Assembly: GCA_038502055.1 (NCBI GenBank) | Contig: JAXRKN010000036.1 | Location: forward strand, 2,356,001 to 2,420,000 | Source of the DNA: Tanytarsus gracilentus | Taxonomy: Eukaryota > Arthropoda > Insecta > Diptera > Chironomidae | DNA: 64,000 bases | Reading direction: 5' to 3' | In this document: positions 26,744 to 39,600 of the stretch, piece by piece | How positions within the stretch are numbered: position 1 is the stretch's first letter | Layout: each line of letters starts with the position of its first letter | Position numbers and translations under genes: made by a program | The notes under the pieces: model-generated | Told to the model about the DNA's origin: nothing | Database searches by the model: none | Seen by the model: the letters and a program-made list of their open reading frames with translations, nothing else

Positions 26744-28292
26744 ATAGAAAGCTTTAAATTTTTGATAATAAGATTTAGTAAAAATGTCGGGTAATTTGTA
26801 CAGCCAACCATAAGAGCGAATATTTGATACTCACATAATGATATTTACTTTTGTGCTAGAGAATGTGCGGATAGAATCACAAAAGAGCTCTTAAATGGAA
26901 GCGAAATATGAGTCGAAAAAAATCACAATGGAATGTTTATTTAGCAGACAAGCTTTACTTTAGGTTAAATCATTACCAAAAAAGTTAAATTGATTAAATA
27001 TAAAAATTCTAAATATTGATTGTCCTCTTGAAATGTTGTGCTACTCTCAATTGACCTCATTGAAATCGCTTTTCTGAGGGTGGACACATTTTCCAGCAAA
27101 TATAAGGAATTAACGCTCACTGCTTATTTATTCTTTCTTCTATTTTCTTATTCATTATCACCTCCTTTCAATTTGCCTCGGGAGATGTGGCAATGATGTA
27201 ATTTTCTTGCGTGGCAGAGAACGGAAGTGCTTTATTTTCTTTCATTACAAAAATATACCATTAAAAATTCATTTTAAGTAGGAAACTTTTCAATGAAGTT
27301 TTCTTATTCTTCTTAATCGAAAAGCTATTTTGCGTGGCCTACAAAGCTTGAGAGAATTTTCATTAAGAGGACCTTTGAGATTACGAGCAAATAAATTATA
27401 AATTCATAGATATTTTTAAAGTTATGAAAGGATTTGGATAAAAAAAGATGAGATCAAAAATGTTTGTAACAAAATTTATTTAGAAAGCACTGAAAGTTTT
27501 CATTCAACCTTCAGAAAAAGCTTGAAATCATTTAAATGCAAAGTCTTGATAAAAGTGAGAGCTTTCGTGAGTTGCATAAACTTTTAAGGTGATTGGGGAA
27601 GGTCGGATGTTTTGCATTTAGAATAAATAAAAGCGAGTGACGTAAGATTTTTTTAAAATTTTAATCTTAAAAGCACAAAATAAAATAAAAAATAAAAAAG
27701 CTCTTAATTGTGATTTTTCACAACAATCTCAGATTAATCTGCATAAAAAGTTAACCAATTATTCAGGCCCGAAAATTTTCTCTCTGTGTCACTGTGACAT
27801 AGCCGGATTAATTATTTCGATGTGGAAAGTTGTGTGTACGCACCATAATGAGAGAGTAAATTCTTAATGTTTTATATAATCATTAGCATTTCATCTCTCT
27901 CACTCTTTTTCTCTCTTTTTTTCGCTATATAATGATATGACATAAAATGTGTTTACATTTCAGCATCTCAACAACACGAGAGTGGATATTCTATATAGCA
28001 AAACAACAAAAAATACTATTACTGCCGTTGAAAAGCAGCACATAATATTTTTATTATAACTTTGCCAGTTTCACTGCTGTTGCTGGTGCAAACTGCTGAT
28101 GAAAAATGAATGAAATGTCAAAAAGTTGTAGAAGAAGGACTTTTCATGCGGTCGTGTGAAAATTGAAGTAAAAATTGCAAAAAATCACCGAACAGAAATT
28201 TAATTGCTCTCATTTTATACATCACAGCACCATTCGAACGACAAATGTGAAAGTGGCCGATGAGAAGCGATGAATTATAAGAAACTTAAGAA
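26744..28292. other. Upstream region of channel gene 3
   Basis: No coding sequence is visible. CT-rich stretches near 27893-27930 and CAG/CTG-rich DNA near 28020-28100 could be untranslated leader or regulatory DNA. Confidence 0.35.
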
Positions 28293-31200
28293 ATGAATAA
28301 CATTTTGAGTGATTCTGAAAATCGTGTTGTGCTAAATGTTGGCGGGATTCGCCATGAAGCGTACAAAGCGACGCTCAAAAAAATTCCAGCCACACGACTG
28401 TCACGCCTTACCGAGCAACTTGCAAATTACGATCCAGTATTAAATGAATATTTCTTCGATCGACATCCGGGTGTGTTTGGTCAAATTCTTAATTATTATA
28501 GGTGAGTTATTGCAATTCCGAGAAATCACATTAATGTCTTCTTCTTCTCTCTCTTCCATAGAACTGGCAAACTTCATTACCCCACAGGTATATTGAAATA
28601 TTGATTATTAAAGTCAAGCACCTATGAGAGTAAAAAAACCCCAATCATATCATACATGAGGATCATTTCATTCAGATATTGTTATTTTAATTCTTAATAT
28701 CTTTTTCAACATCCAAGACGTATGCGGACCATTATTCGAAGAGGAACTCGAGTTTTGGGGATTAGATTCCAATCAAGTGGAGCCGTGCTGCTGGATGACG
28801 TACACACAGGTAATATATACTTTTTTCTTCACACTCGTATATCTTTCTTTTATGACCCTGATTTCGATATCTGTACGATGTGTATGCGATAGTGGGGGTG
28901 GGAGGGATTTATGGCATCAACCAAAGAAAATGTGAAGTTCTAAAAAAAGATTTTCATTTTTGCATGAAACGAAAAAGTGAAGACGAAATAAATTTGTTTT
29001 TTTTCTTGCTGTTTTCCCTCGCCGACATTCACTTCCTTGTCGTCGTCAAAAACCGGATAACATAACACCTTTTCAATAATACGCTTAGCATCGTGATACA
29101 CAAGAGACATTAGCAGTATTAGAGAGATTGGATTTGGACACGGAAAAGCCGTCGGAGGAGGAGCTGGCGAGAAAGTTTGGCTACGAGGAGGCATATGTGA
29201 AAGGAAAAGTCAATTGGTGGCAACGTTTGAAGCCGAAATTATGGGCACTCTTTGACGAACCCTACTCGAGTTATGCTGCCAAGGTGAGTCAATTAAATTT
29301 CAACACATTTCAAGTTTATCAATTTTATGTTCAAGTCGGTGTAGGCTATAACGAAAACGATGACAAGAGAAGAGCTTTTGATAATCCCTTCATAAATTGA
29401 TGAGATTATAAATCCTCTTATGTGTATTCAAAAATACACTAAGCAGCCTCTCGTTTTCTTCGCAAAATAAATCATCTCTTAATATCATTAAAAAGAAGAG
29501 TGGAACATTATACTCACATTATGATAAAATGATCCTCTTTTTGTCATTGGCTGGTATTTTTTATAATGGCGCACTTTTCCCTTTAAAAGCTCTCTTTTTA
29601 AGCATGGAGCTAAATATTATCTTCGACTAGGGTGACTAGGTGATTTTTTAAAAATCATTTTTTCTGTTTCATTTTTGCAAATCTGAGATCAAAAATCCAA
29701 AAATATGGTCACCCTTCCGTCGAAAATTGCATAAAAAAGAGAACCTTTGAATGTTGATGATATTAATGCTGTTCTGAGAGCTCTATTGAGCGCTAATATG
29801 CTCCATTTTCATTTCAAGAGAAGGAAGACTATTAAAAAAGAACGTGAAGCCATTAATATAAAAATAAGCATCTCTTTTTCTCCCTATCGTGCTTTAATTT
29901 TCCCTCGACCATAAGGTTTTTATATGACAGTGAGAGCATTAAAACGATATAGTTTAAGGAGAGCGGTACTTGCGGTCTAAAAACAATTAAAGCAACTCAC
30001 AATCTCGCTCTGAGGTTAAAAACATAAAAAAATTTAATGGATCACGGTGGTTATCGTGGCATGACAATTAAAATCAAAAGCTCTTTTATCTCTTTTTCCC
30101 TCACGCTGGCATTAAAATTTTAGTTTTATTTTTGTCGACAAATATTTGCCTCTAAATGCTTCCGATTTAATTTTTACAGATTGTTGGCATCATTTCCGTT
30201 TTCTTTATTTGTGTATCGATCGTATCGTTTTGTTTAAAAACACATCCGGATATGCGAGTTCCACTCATAAGAAACATAACAGTGAGAACTGCTGACGGAC
30301 GATATATGTGGACGTTAGATAAGCAACAAACAAATGCTCACGAGTTCTTCTTCTATATTGAATGTATTTGCAATGCTTGGTTTACGTTTGAAATTTTGGT
30401 GAGTCGCTCTGTCAATTTTTTGATTTTTCTCATCAACCAAATTAAAGCACGCACGATTTCACTTTTATCGACAGCAAAAATCTATGACTCTCTTTTCTTT
30501 ACAGATACGATTTATATCATCGCCCAGTAAATGCGAATTCATCATGTCTTTAGTAAATGTAATTGATTATGTAGCGACAGCCAGCTTTTTGTAAGAACTT
30601 TTTGATTTATTTTCAAGTAGATCGAATGACAAATTTTTATTCACAGTGTCGACTTGGGTCTTCGAAAATTTGCATCGCATTTAGAAAATGCTGACATTCT
30701 CGAGTTCTTCTCAATCATTCGTATCATGCGATTGTTTAAACTCACACGACATTCATCGGGCTTAAAAATTTTAGTACAAACATTCAGAGCATCGGCAAAA
30801 GAGTTGACGCTGCTCGTGTTCTTTTTAGTGTTAGGTATCGTAATATTTGCCAGTCTCGTCTACTATGCGGAGAGGATTCAGACAAATCCCGAAAATGACT
30901 TCAATAGTATACCGCTCGGACTGTGGTGGGCACTAGTAACAATGACAACTGTGGGTTACGGTGACATGGCACCGAAAACTTACATCGGAATGTTTGTCGG
31001 TGCATTGTGTGCACTCGCTGGTGTGCTGACGATAGCATTACCCGTTCCCGTCATTGTCAGTAACTTCGCCATGTACTATTCACACACGCAAGCTCGTGCA
31101 AAATTACCAAAGAAGAGACGAAGAGTGATTCCAGTGGAACAGCTGCTCGGATCACGTCCACAGGTGAAAGTTTGTTCTTTTCCATTATTCTGTAATAAAA

Positions 31201-34200
31201 ATTTATTTATTATCGCACCTAAAATAATTTATTGCTCCAAAATATATATTAATGCTACATTCATCATCTTAGCGAACAGTTTAAAATGAAAATGAAACTT
31301 TTTTTCGTGCACAATGCTGCGGAAAATTTATCATTTCTCGCATACTCTCCATATCTTCTCATTGTTATCACATTTCGCGTGTTCTTTCGCCTGAACATTC
31401 CTAAATCATAACCATTCGCATCGTGCGGTGTCTCACTCCAAAGTAAATATGTTGCGTCGACGACGAGAGACAAAAAGATTGAGAATCTGAATTGTAAATA
31501 TCTTAAAATAAATGAAAGTCACGTTGTGGATGCTTTTTAAGAGAAAAACGGGCACGCTATGAGAGAACGTTATGATATTTGACAACATTCCTTATTCTAA
31601 AGCTATCGCGATGCTAAACAAATATGAGAGAAAACACCGTGTGGAGGATGATATGAGGTTGATAAATTGAATTGAGCTGAACGAAAGATAAAATTAAATC
31701 ATATGAATTTCTAATGACTTTGGAGACTTTCACGGCGAATTTTTGCGAGCATAAAAGGATTCTTCGTGTGAGGAATTTAAGATGATTGATATTCAAGAAA
31801 ATTTCCTTAACTTCTTGAATAAATGAATATTTGATTTTACGATTTGAATTTATTAAATTTCAAAAATAAATATTTTAAATGAATTTGATTTCTCAAAAAT
31901 ATATTCACAAAGCATCTAATGAAGGTGCTGAAGCATCCAATTATTTTTACCCCAAGAGTTGAGAAAGTTTTTTGAAAAAATTGCTCGAATTTTAAATGAA
32001 CTTAATTTTATGTTTAGAAAATCTTTTAACAAAGTGAATGAACTTTGAACGAACATGCAAAATCACTTATTTTATAAAAGCTAAACTTGCTCATTCCGGA
32101 AGAGAGTCCTCAAAGCAATTAGCCCTCTCCACTTAAACTTTTTCCTTTCCTCACCTCAACTTTTTTTTCATTTCTCCTGCCAGAGCTCAATGAAAAAGAA
32201 AACAAACATTTTGTTTATTCAGATTTTTCCAAACAGTCGGAAAAATAACAAGCGATAGGATTTTCTAGCTATGCATTATTAACGCCAAAATGTTTTTCTT
32301 TTCTCTCTTTTTTCATCTCGCCTACGATTTTTTTCACCTCGCTCATTGACAACAGCAAACGATGAAAAATGAGGGCGGCGGTAACAACAACTTTCCCGGC
32401 TCCAATGCTCCGCGAAGACCAAAGGATATTATAGGCGCCAAAATAGGTGAGATCACGGTTCATTCCATGATTTTTTCTTTTCCTTCCTTTTTTGCCTTTT
32501 TTCTTCTCTTAGAGAAAGAATAAAATTTGCAATCTCATCACCATTAAATTGGCTTTTAAGCAGCAAGCTGATTAAATTTTCAACACAGAATTGCTAAAAA
32601 ATCAAGAAAGATTTTTCATTTTTTGTCTCTCTTTTTTTATGCTGGAAATTTTAACCCGAAATTTGCATTTAAATAAATTTCCTTCTTTCTGCGAAAATAA
32701 TATACAGCAAAATTGTCGATATTTGAAGTAAATTTTTAAGCCAAAGATGAGAATTCAATTTAACGTACTTATGTCGCCCATATTTACCATTTTATATGTT
32801 TGTCTCGTTATTTTATTCATTCATTCGCAATTCATCCCCATACATTACATTTTTCGTTATGTCCCATTGCTTTTTCCCTCACCATATGTCTTATGCTTTA
32901 AAAAAGAGAAGATGGAAATATGAAAAAGATCTTGAACAAAAAAATATTCCACATTTTCACAGATTTCTCATCAACCATAATTTCAAAAGGGAAAGGTGGT
33001 GCCAAAAAGAAATTGGCAGACTTTCTATAACATTCGAATTTATAATTGAGACATAGGGAATGTCACGTCACGCAATTAAAGCATATGTTTCACACACTCA
33101 AATAAAAAAAATTAATACGACGCTTAATCAATCACACTTAATGAAATTAATTATGCCATCAAAATAAAAAACTATGTGCTCGCATCATAGACTCACAAAA
33201 TAAATGAGAGTGCACACAATAGGGATTCCATAGAAAGTGATGTAAATAACAAGAATTTATTTTTCTTTGTACTCAATTGATGTTCTTATTCTGGATGTGA
33301 TTTTCTTCGTGTGCTTTCTCATTTTTTTACTTTTAAATTTTTGAGAGCTTTTAAAAATTTAACGACTTTCAAATTTTTAAAATGCTCTCAAAAAATTATT
33401 TTTAAACGCTTAAATTGAATTTTTGAAATACTTTTTTTAATTTTGCAAGAAAACGTTTTTCAAAATTACAAATTTGATGTTTTGACTTTTTGGTTCGCAT
33501 ATTCTAAAAATTGTTTATGAAAAAGTCGATTTATTGATCTCATACCTTCATAAAAATATTATTGATGTCATAAAAATTTAAGATTCCTCACACGTCAATT
33601 GTGCATAAATGATGTATAAGGTATACACACAGTGCGATGACAAAACAATTTTCGTTTTATGAGGCGATTTGAACTTGATATGCGTTCATGGCAGTGGCAC
33701 CGACGAGAGAGAGGTTTACGTCATGAAATTCAAATTCAAATTCGAAGAACATTTCTGTTATCGCTCATAAAAAAAATTGTTCTTGCTGATGCTTTTCTTT
33801 ATGAAATAAGCTGTACACACATGCAAATAAAGTGTTTTTTGGCTCCTAAACACTTTTCAATGTGAAATTGGTAAATTAGTCGAATGAGTGCCAAGAGAGA
33901 ATTTTGGAATTTTAAATTAAACTTTATGTATTCAAAGCTGTGCTTTAACATTAAATGCAACCCTCTCGATTTCTTATTCAATTTCCTCTTTATCAAATGA
34001 TAAAGTGACCTCCTTAATTATTCACTGAAGCAAATACAAGTGTAATTAATTGGTTCTAATTAATAGCAGCAAATGAGCTTAAGGATTGATTTGCTGAAAA
34101 AGACTCGAAGCACTTATGTATGTCATTAGTTTGAGAATGAACGAGAATGGGTTTTTTGTCAATAAGAAAATATTGTAATTAAATTTGATATGAGAAGAGC

Positions 34201-35841
34201 ATTCACGTGAAAACAAATTTGTCGAACGAGAGAAATTTTCCTTTTGCGACAACTTTTTCTGTAGAATTGGCTGACCATCTGATTTTTAATAATATCTGAG
34301 ACATTTTTGACATCATTTTCGGCGAGATAGACAGCCTCGCAACAGATGGAGATCCCATAAAGAATTCTGCACTCGCATATATTTCCCTCTCGATCTCGTT
34401 AACACCACATATTTTGAGAAAGGACTTTCTCTCCTTTCAATGGCTGTTATCCAAGCTGTTACAAATCCCTTCTTTTTGAAAATGAATCGTTTTGTTCGAA
34501 TAACTCTAATTTCAATCCTTTTTACACTTCGTTCCATTATATTTTTCCTCTCAACTCCCACACACACACAAGCATTTCTTTTTGAGAACTAATAAATACT
34601 TTCCAATTGCATATTTCAGTCACCGATAAATTGCGACGCTTATCTAATTGCACTTCTCAAGCGATCAGTGGCAAAAAGTAATTTGAATGAAGGAAATGGC
34701 TTGTCTGAATGAAAAACTATATCTTGTAAAAAAGTTAATAACAGTTCTATTGCAATTCTCTTCCATCCGTGTACCTTATAACCTTCTTTGTATATAAAAT
34801 GCACCTCTTTAAATTCTATTTTCACACACTGTAATTTTCTTAATAAAAGAAGGATTAAAAACAAGAAAATTTATGGCAATTGAAGCTTATAAATTTCAAA
34901 ACTTAATTACAACATGGGTTTGTTTTTCTCCGAGAACTTTTCTTTTCAATGAATTTATGATTGAGGAAAAAAGTTGCAAACAAAAAACAGACTCATTTCG
35001 TTTTCACTGCTGTTGGGTAGAGTATTAGCTTAATTAGCATTTGACTGGCTGCAAGAGTTTTGGATAACAAAAAATTATGAATGACCTGTAGATTAGATTT
35101 TGATAGAAAAAAGCTTCACTTAGACTTTAGATGTATCATTTAAAAATTCATTAGAAATAACCAAAAAAAGCTTTAAAATATTTTTTGAAACTTCAAAAAA
35201 AAAATTTAAATTCTAGACTTGAATTTTAAAGGGTTGAGAAACTTGTACACATAAAATTTATAAAAATTTATTTACTTTTATCTACCTAAGGTATGTATAT
35301 AAATAGTTTATAAATGTATATAAAAAATATATAAAATAAATGAGTTCCTCACCCCTTGCTCAATTTCAAAAGTTGTAAGTACATGATTAAAAAAAATTTA
35401 ATGTACTTAATTTATACGTGTGAGAGAATTTTCTTTTCAAGTATTTTTGGAGTTTATTCACATGCATTACTGTATAAACACCCCCGCATAAATTTCTGTC
35501 GTGACGTAAATTTCGAAGAAAGCTTTTTGCATTTTCCCTCCTCTTTGTTCGAATGTCATTGAGATAGTAGATGTGCACCAAATTGTATGAAATTTTTCTT
35601 ACATCTCTAAATGTCTTTTCCACCCCTTCTGGGTGATGTCAAGCAGCGATACTGAATTTGATTATTCTCATATTTCACAAAATTAGGCAACATACCAATA
35701 GGAACATCTGTCATGGCTCTATGTCCGCAAACAATGCAATTGTCGAGGAGTCTAACAACGGCGCTTGATCTAAAAGGACCAGCAACTAGCGAGATTAATA
35801 AAAACAATAATTCTAAGAAGGATGAAAAGTGTTACTTGTAG
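28293..35841 (+). CDS. Shaw/Kv3-type voltage-gated K+ channel paralogue, channel gene 3
   Basis: Nine exons give 529 residues: 28293..28501, 28562..28587, 28718..28809, 29089..29283, 30180..30398, 30505..30590, 30647..31163, 32356..32446 and 35687..35841. The order is T1 domain, linker, S1 to S6 and a cytosolic tail. S4 reads IIRIMRLFKLTRH, the filter TMTTVGYGD, S6 PVPVIVSNF. Exons 4, 5 and 6 have exactly the lengths of their counterparts in the upstream Shaw gene (195, 219 and 86 nt), showing common descent. Unlike that gene, the T1 exon is split by an extra intron that leaves a 26-nt exon. The tail passes through a GAKIG junction also present in channel gene 1 and ends in a Lys/Asn-rich exon after a 3.2-kb intron; that exon fits in phase and stops at 35841. 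AATAAA follows at 36160-36165. The last two exons are supported only by phase, splice sites and the shared junction. Confidence 0.87.
29629..29715. repeat. Short inverted repeat in intron of channel gene 3
   Basis: AGGGTGAC at 29629-29636 pairs with GTCACCCT at 29708-29715, with further partial complementarity outside (TCGAC with GTCG). It may be a tiny MITE remnant; no clear target duplication was found. Confidence 0.45.
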
Positions 35842-37226
35842 ATCAACTTTAAAATTTACCCGAAATTCAGGAAAGTAGCTTTCGTACGGTTTTCAAAGCA
35901 CCAGAAATGTCGATAAAATTTAAAATTTTTGAAAATTAATTAATTCTTGAAGAAGGTATCAGAAAATTGTTCCTAGATAACATCGAATCCATCTAAAAAA
36001 TCTAAAAGTTGCATATCTAAAAAATTCAAAAATCTCAAACTTTTTTTTTCGAAAAATATTAAAAGCTTTTGACAATTTATATCCAAAAAAAATCTTTCCA
36101 AAAATTGATGAATTCAAAGCGTTACAGAGAAAAAAAATTACATATTGCGAAAGCATATCAATAAAAGCATCGATATTAAGGCTTATAACCTCTCTTATAA
36201 GCTCAAGAAATAGAAATCATAATAATTCCATTGATTGAAAGTAATATCAATAAAGATTATTGGCCAGTTGCTATTTCTCCCATTTAGACGTTTATTCGCC
36301 AGTCCTAATGTGAGTATGAAACGGAATTCAGGAAAAAAATTTGGATTTTATAGATAAAGTTTCCAATTAAAATTCTTTTTCGCAGAATTTTGTGCGAGTT
36401 TCTTTTTTAAATTTCTTTCTTTATTCGACTTTTTTTAATCATGAAACTTTTATGTAAAAAAAACTCATTTTTATTCAATCAAAATATCTTAGCTAAAAAA
36501 ATATGAATATCTACATAATGGATGAATGAAGATAATCTCAAAGTTAATTTGATTTTAATGATACTTTTTTTTGTTACTATTTATGCACCAATTTTGATGT
36601 CTTTTTTATGGAGCTTAATCAGATTGTCTCGAAACAAATAAATAATTATTCTAAAGCGGAACTTTTAAATCAAAATTTCTAGTAAAATATCAATAAAAGT
36701 GTTTCGCAAAAAAGTTATGCGTAATATAATTAATGAACTCATCCCTTTTTCTTATATCTCGAACACGATTTTTTTTCTACAAACCATAAAAGAGAAATTA
36801 GTCATCCGGAGAGGGTCAGTTAAAGTAAATAAATTATGTGGGAAGTTGATCCTCATCAATCAATCAATCAGTTCGAGAGATCTCGTTTCCCATGCTCCAA
36901 AAAGTTCTTCTCTAAAAAAGGGTTAGCTATTTACAATTTTTTCCTGCTTCTACTTTTCAATTTTCTCGCACATGAAACATTTAATCAGCAATAATTGAGT
37001 AAAAATTGTTTAATTTAAAAAAGAAAATAAATTTAAATTTACATCAACAAAAAAAGAGACAGAAAATAAAATGTATTGTATAAATACACACAACTTATAT
37101 AATAAAGGCATAAAATAAATATAAAAAGTTAATTTACAAAAACATTTTAATGTATGAAAATTTTATCACATTTTTCAGTTCGTTAATAAAGTGCAGCAGT
37201 CTGTCACGTACGGCTCATTATTATTA
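35842..37226. other. Spacer between channel gene 3 and the CUB gene
   Basis: AT-rich, with the probable poly(A) signal of the upstream gene at 36160. I see no gene here. Confidence 0.4.
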
Positions 37227-39600
37227 TTATGAGCATGGAAGTTGTCTATATCGTAAGCAGGCGCCAATGTTGTCTTCTGGACTGCCCTTGTTTCGCTTTC
37301 CATCGCCAAAATGAACGCCTACATGAAAAGGGGTGACTGAGGTTTCGATTTTGCATGATGAACCACGACCGGAATGACACAATGAATTTCCACAGAGAAC
37401 AGGAACGCATGAAGTGGGTGCATCACCCATACCAGCGCCAATAAAATCTTCAACAATGCATGGCAACGTTATTCGATCTAAGCATGGCGAGTAAAGCTGT
37501 CGACTTTGTCGATAGCTTCCCACCACGCTATCTGAAAAGGATCTAAAGAATGTTGGAAATGGAAAGCTTGGAAATCCAAAGAAGCCTCCACCACCGCCAT
37601 CATCACCACCCGAACCCTCTTCGTCAGCTTGCTGTTCTTCATCTTGATTTGTCTCTTCGGCAACTTGATCATCATCAACCGTCTCACCCTCACCCGGCAT
37701 ATCATTAATTGGTTCACCATTTTCAGCTAATTGAGTCATTGTTGCGTCATCAGCTAGTGCCGGATTCATAGCAGCAGCCGACGGCATACCACTAGCTGCT
37801 CCCATACTACCACCACCACTGTTCATTGGACCAATTCGAAAAGAATTATCATCGCAGGGCTCATATTGTATTGTACATCTTCCCGTCTCCTGTCTTATAC
37901 ACGAACGGTAGTCTTGATTGGCTAAATGTCTACCGTTTTCAGCAAAATTAAAGGTCTGTATAACACCTATATATATAAAAAGAGTAAGAGAGAAAGCAGA
38001 AAAAAAATTACTTTGAATTTTTAATAAAGCTGCCTCAACCAACACCGCCACGATTCACTTAATATGCTACCGCATCAGCTCTGACAGCATAAAACAGCAA
38101 CAATGGAATGTGTTGCTCTCTTAATAAATAATGTGCGTTGGTTTTTAAAATTGGTGAAGATATTTACCCTCACTCCCAGTAAAATACTGAAGACAGCCAG
38201 AAGGTGCACGAGCGCTAAAAGGAATTTGACTAATGCGAATCTCCCATAAACGAGACAGCACCGAGCGCTTGTTGAGATTTACATTGATTTTTAGCTCCTG
38301 TTGTTCACGTGCCTTTGAAGGGCCGACATCATAAAATACTGCATCGAACGAGAGAAATTAATATAAATTTTTTTTGTGTCCACCGCTGAGAGGATTTTGA
38401 GATGATTAAAAGCACTCACCATGCTGACCACTGTTCTGACCGCAGAGAGTAAATGGCACACTTCCACCCTCCATCAAAAATACATCACTCTCACAAATGC
38501 CTGTCGTTCTATTAGGTTGGCCCTACACGAAAAAAAAAACCAGAGTAAATTTAGCACATCGTAAAGATCAATTAAGTGCTCTCAACACAATACCAGACTA
38601 AAGTGTACAAAGTCCAATCGAATTTGGCTAATATCGTCACTAACGAGCTTTATCTTGATGCTACAATGTTCTTTATCGTGTGGCATGATAGCCGGAAATT
38701 TGGGCGATACGAAATAGGTTACGTTGTTGTGAACTTCTTGATCGCACGACATTTCGACTAAAAATGAAAATGAAAAGAGGAAAATTAACAAAAGTAATGG
38801 GTAATTCTGTGGGTAATAAAAAAAGATACTTACATACACAACATGCACCGAAACCAAGAGCGCAATCACCGCGTGAAATTCCGCCTGTAATGCCAGAAAA
38901 GAAGATAGTGGAAACGGAAATGTAAAAGCCGAAAAATGTCATAAAGATCTCAGCGATATGAGGGCAAGCACGGTTGATGACCAACACATTACGAGCCATC
39001 GCACTAATGTTATCTGCATTGCATCACTTTACCTTGTAAACGACATTCATAAACATTCATGCACATTCCAGCTCTCCTGCCATCATCCGATAAGCACTCA
39101 TCGTCAACGGAGAATGGTGAGAAAAAGTTTAGCACTAAGTCGGAAGAAAAAGAAGAAATATTTTGTTTGTTTTACAACCATTCAAAATTATAATAAGATT
39201 TACTTTGAAATTTAAATTTTTAAAATTTGAAATTTAAAAATTAATTAAACATTGCAAAAATTAAAAAATCAAAAATTAACCCAGTTCCATTTAATTTAAT
39301 ACTTTGACCCTCATAATCATTTATTTTGCGGTCATAAAACATTTCGCATTTTTTCGTCTCACCTTTCGATTTTCTTCCCCTCATCGTTCGAGCCTTTTTA
39401 TTGCCAATGTCCAATAAATTATTGTAACTATTTGATGTATCTATAAACGTGGATCGACTGTTAAGTGTATCGATTGTGTTATTATCACTTCCCCATATGT
39501 CGTAAGTTTTCATGTAGGGCCATGATTTTGGCGCACTTATGGCGAACTTTGTCAATACCAGCAGCGAAACAAGAAATATAAAAAGGCACCTCTGTAGCAT
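37227..39600 (-). CDS. Secreted CUB-domain protein
   Basis: Seven exons on the minus strand join to 522 residues: 39363..39600, 39033..39134, 38834..38884, 38594..38757, 38420..38522, 38168..38338 and 37227..37966 (5' to 3' in that order), all in consistent phase. The ATG at 39600 opens a signal peptide (LFIFLVSLLVL). Next come a Cys-rich head of the insect type (C-L-S-D-D ... G-M-C-M ... Y-E-C-R, then G-D-C ... C-C-V), a CUB domain (N-V-T-Y-F-V-S-P to about F-Y-D-V), and a second CUB-like unit with LWEIRISQIPF and SGCLQYFTG. The last exon adds an acidic Glu/Asp/Gly-rich linker and a Cys-rich end. Many insects have secreted proteins of this layout with mostly unknown roles; extracellular binding is likely but no ligand can be inferred. 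The linker composition is strongly biased and may be disordered. Confidence 0.85.
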
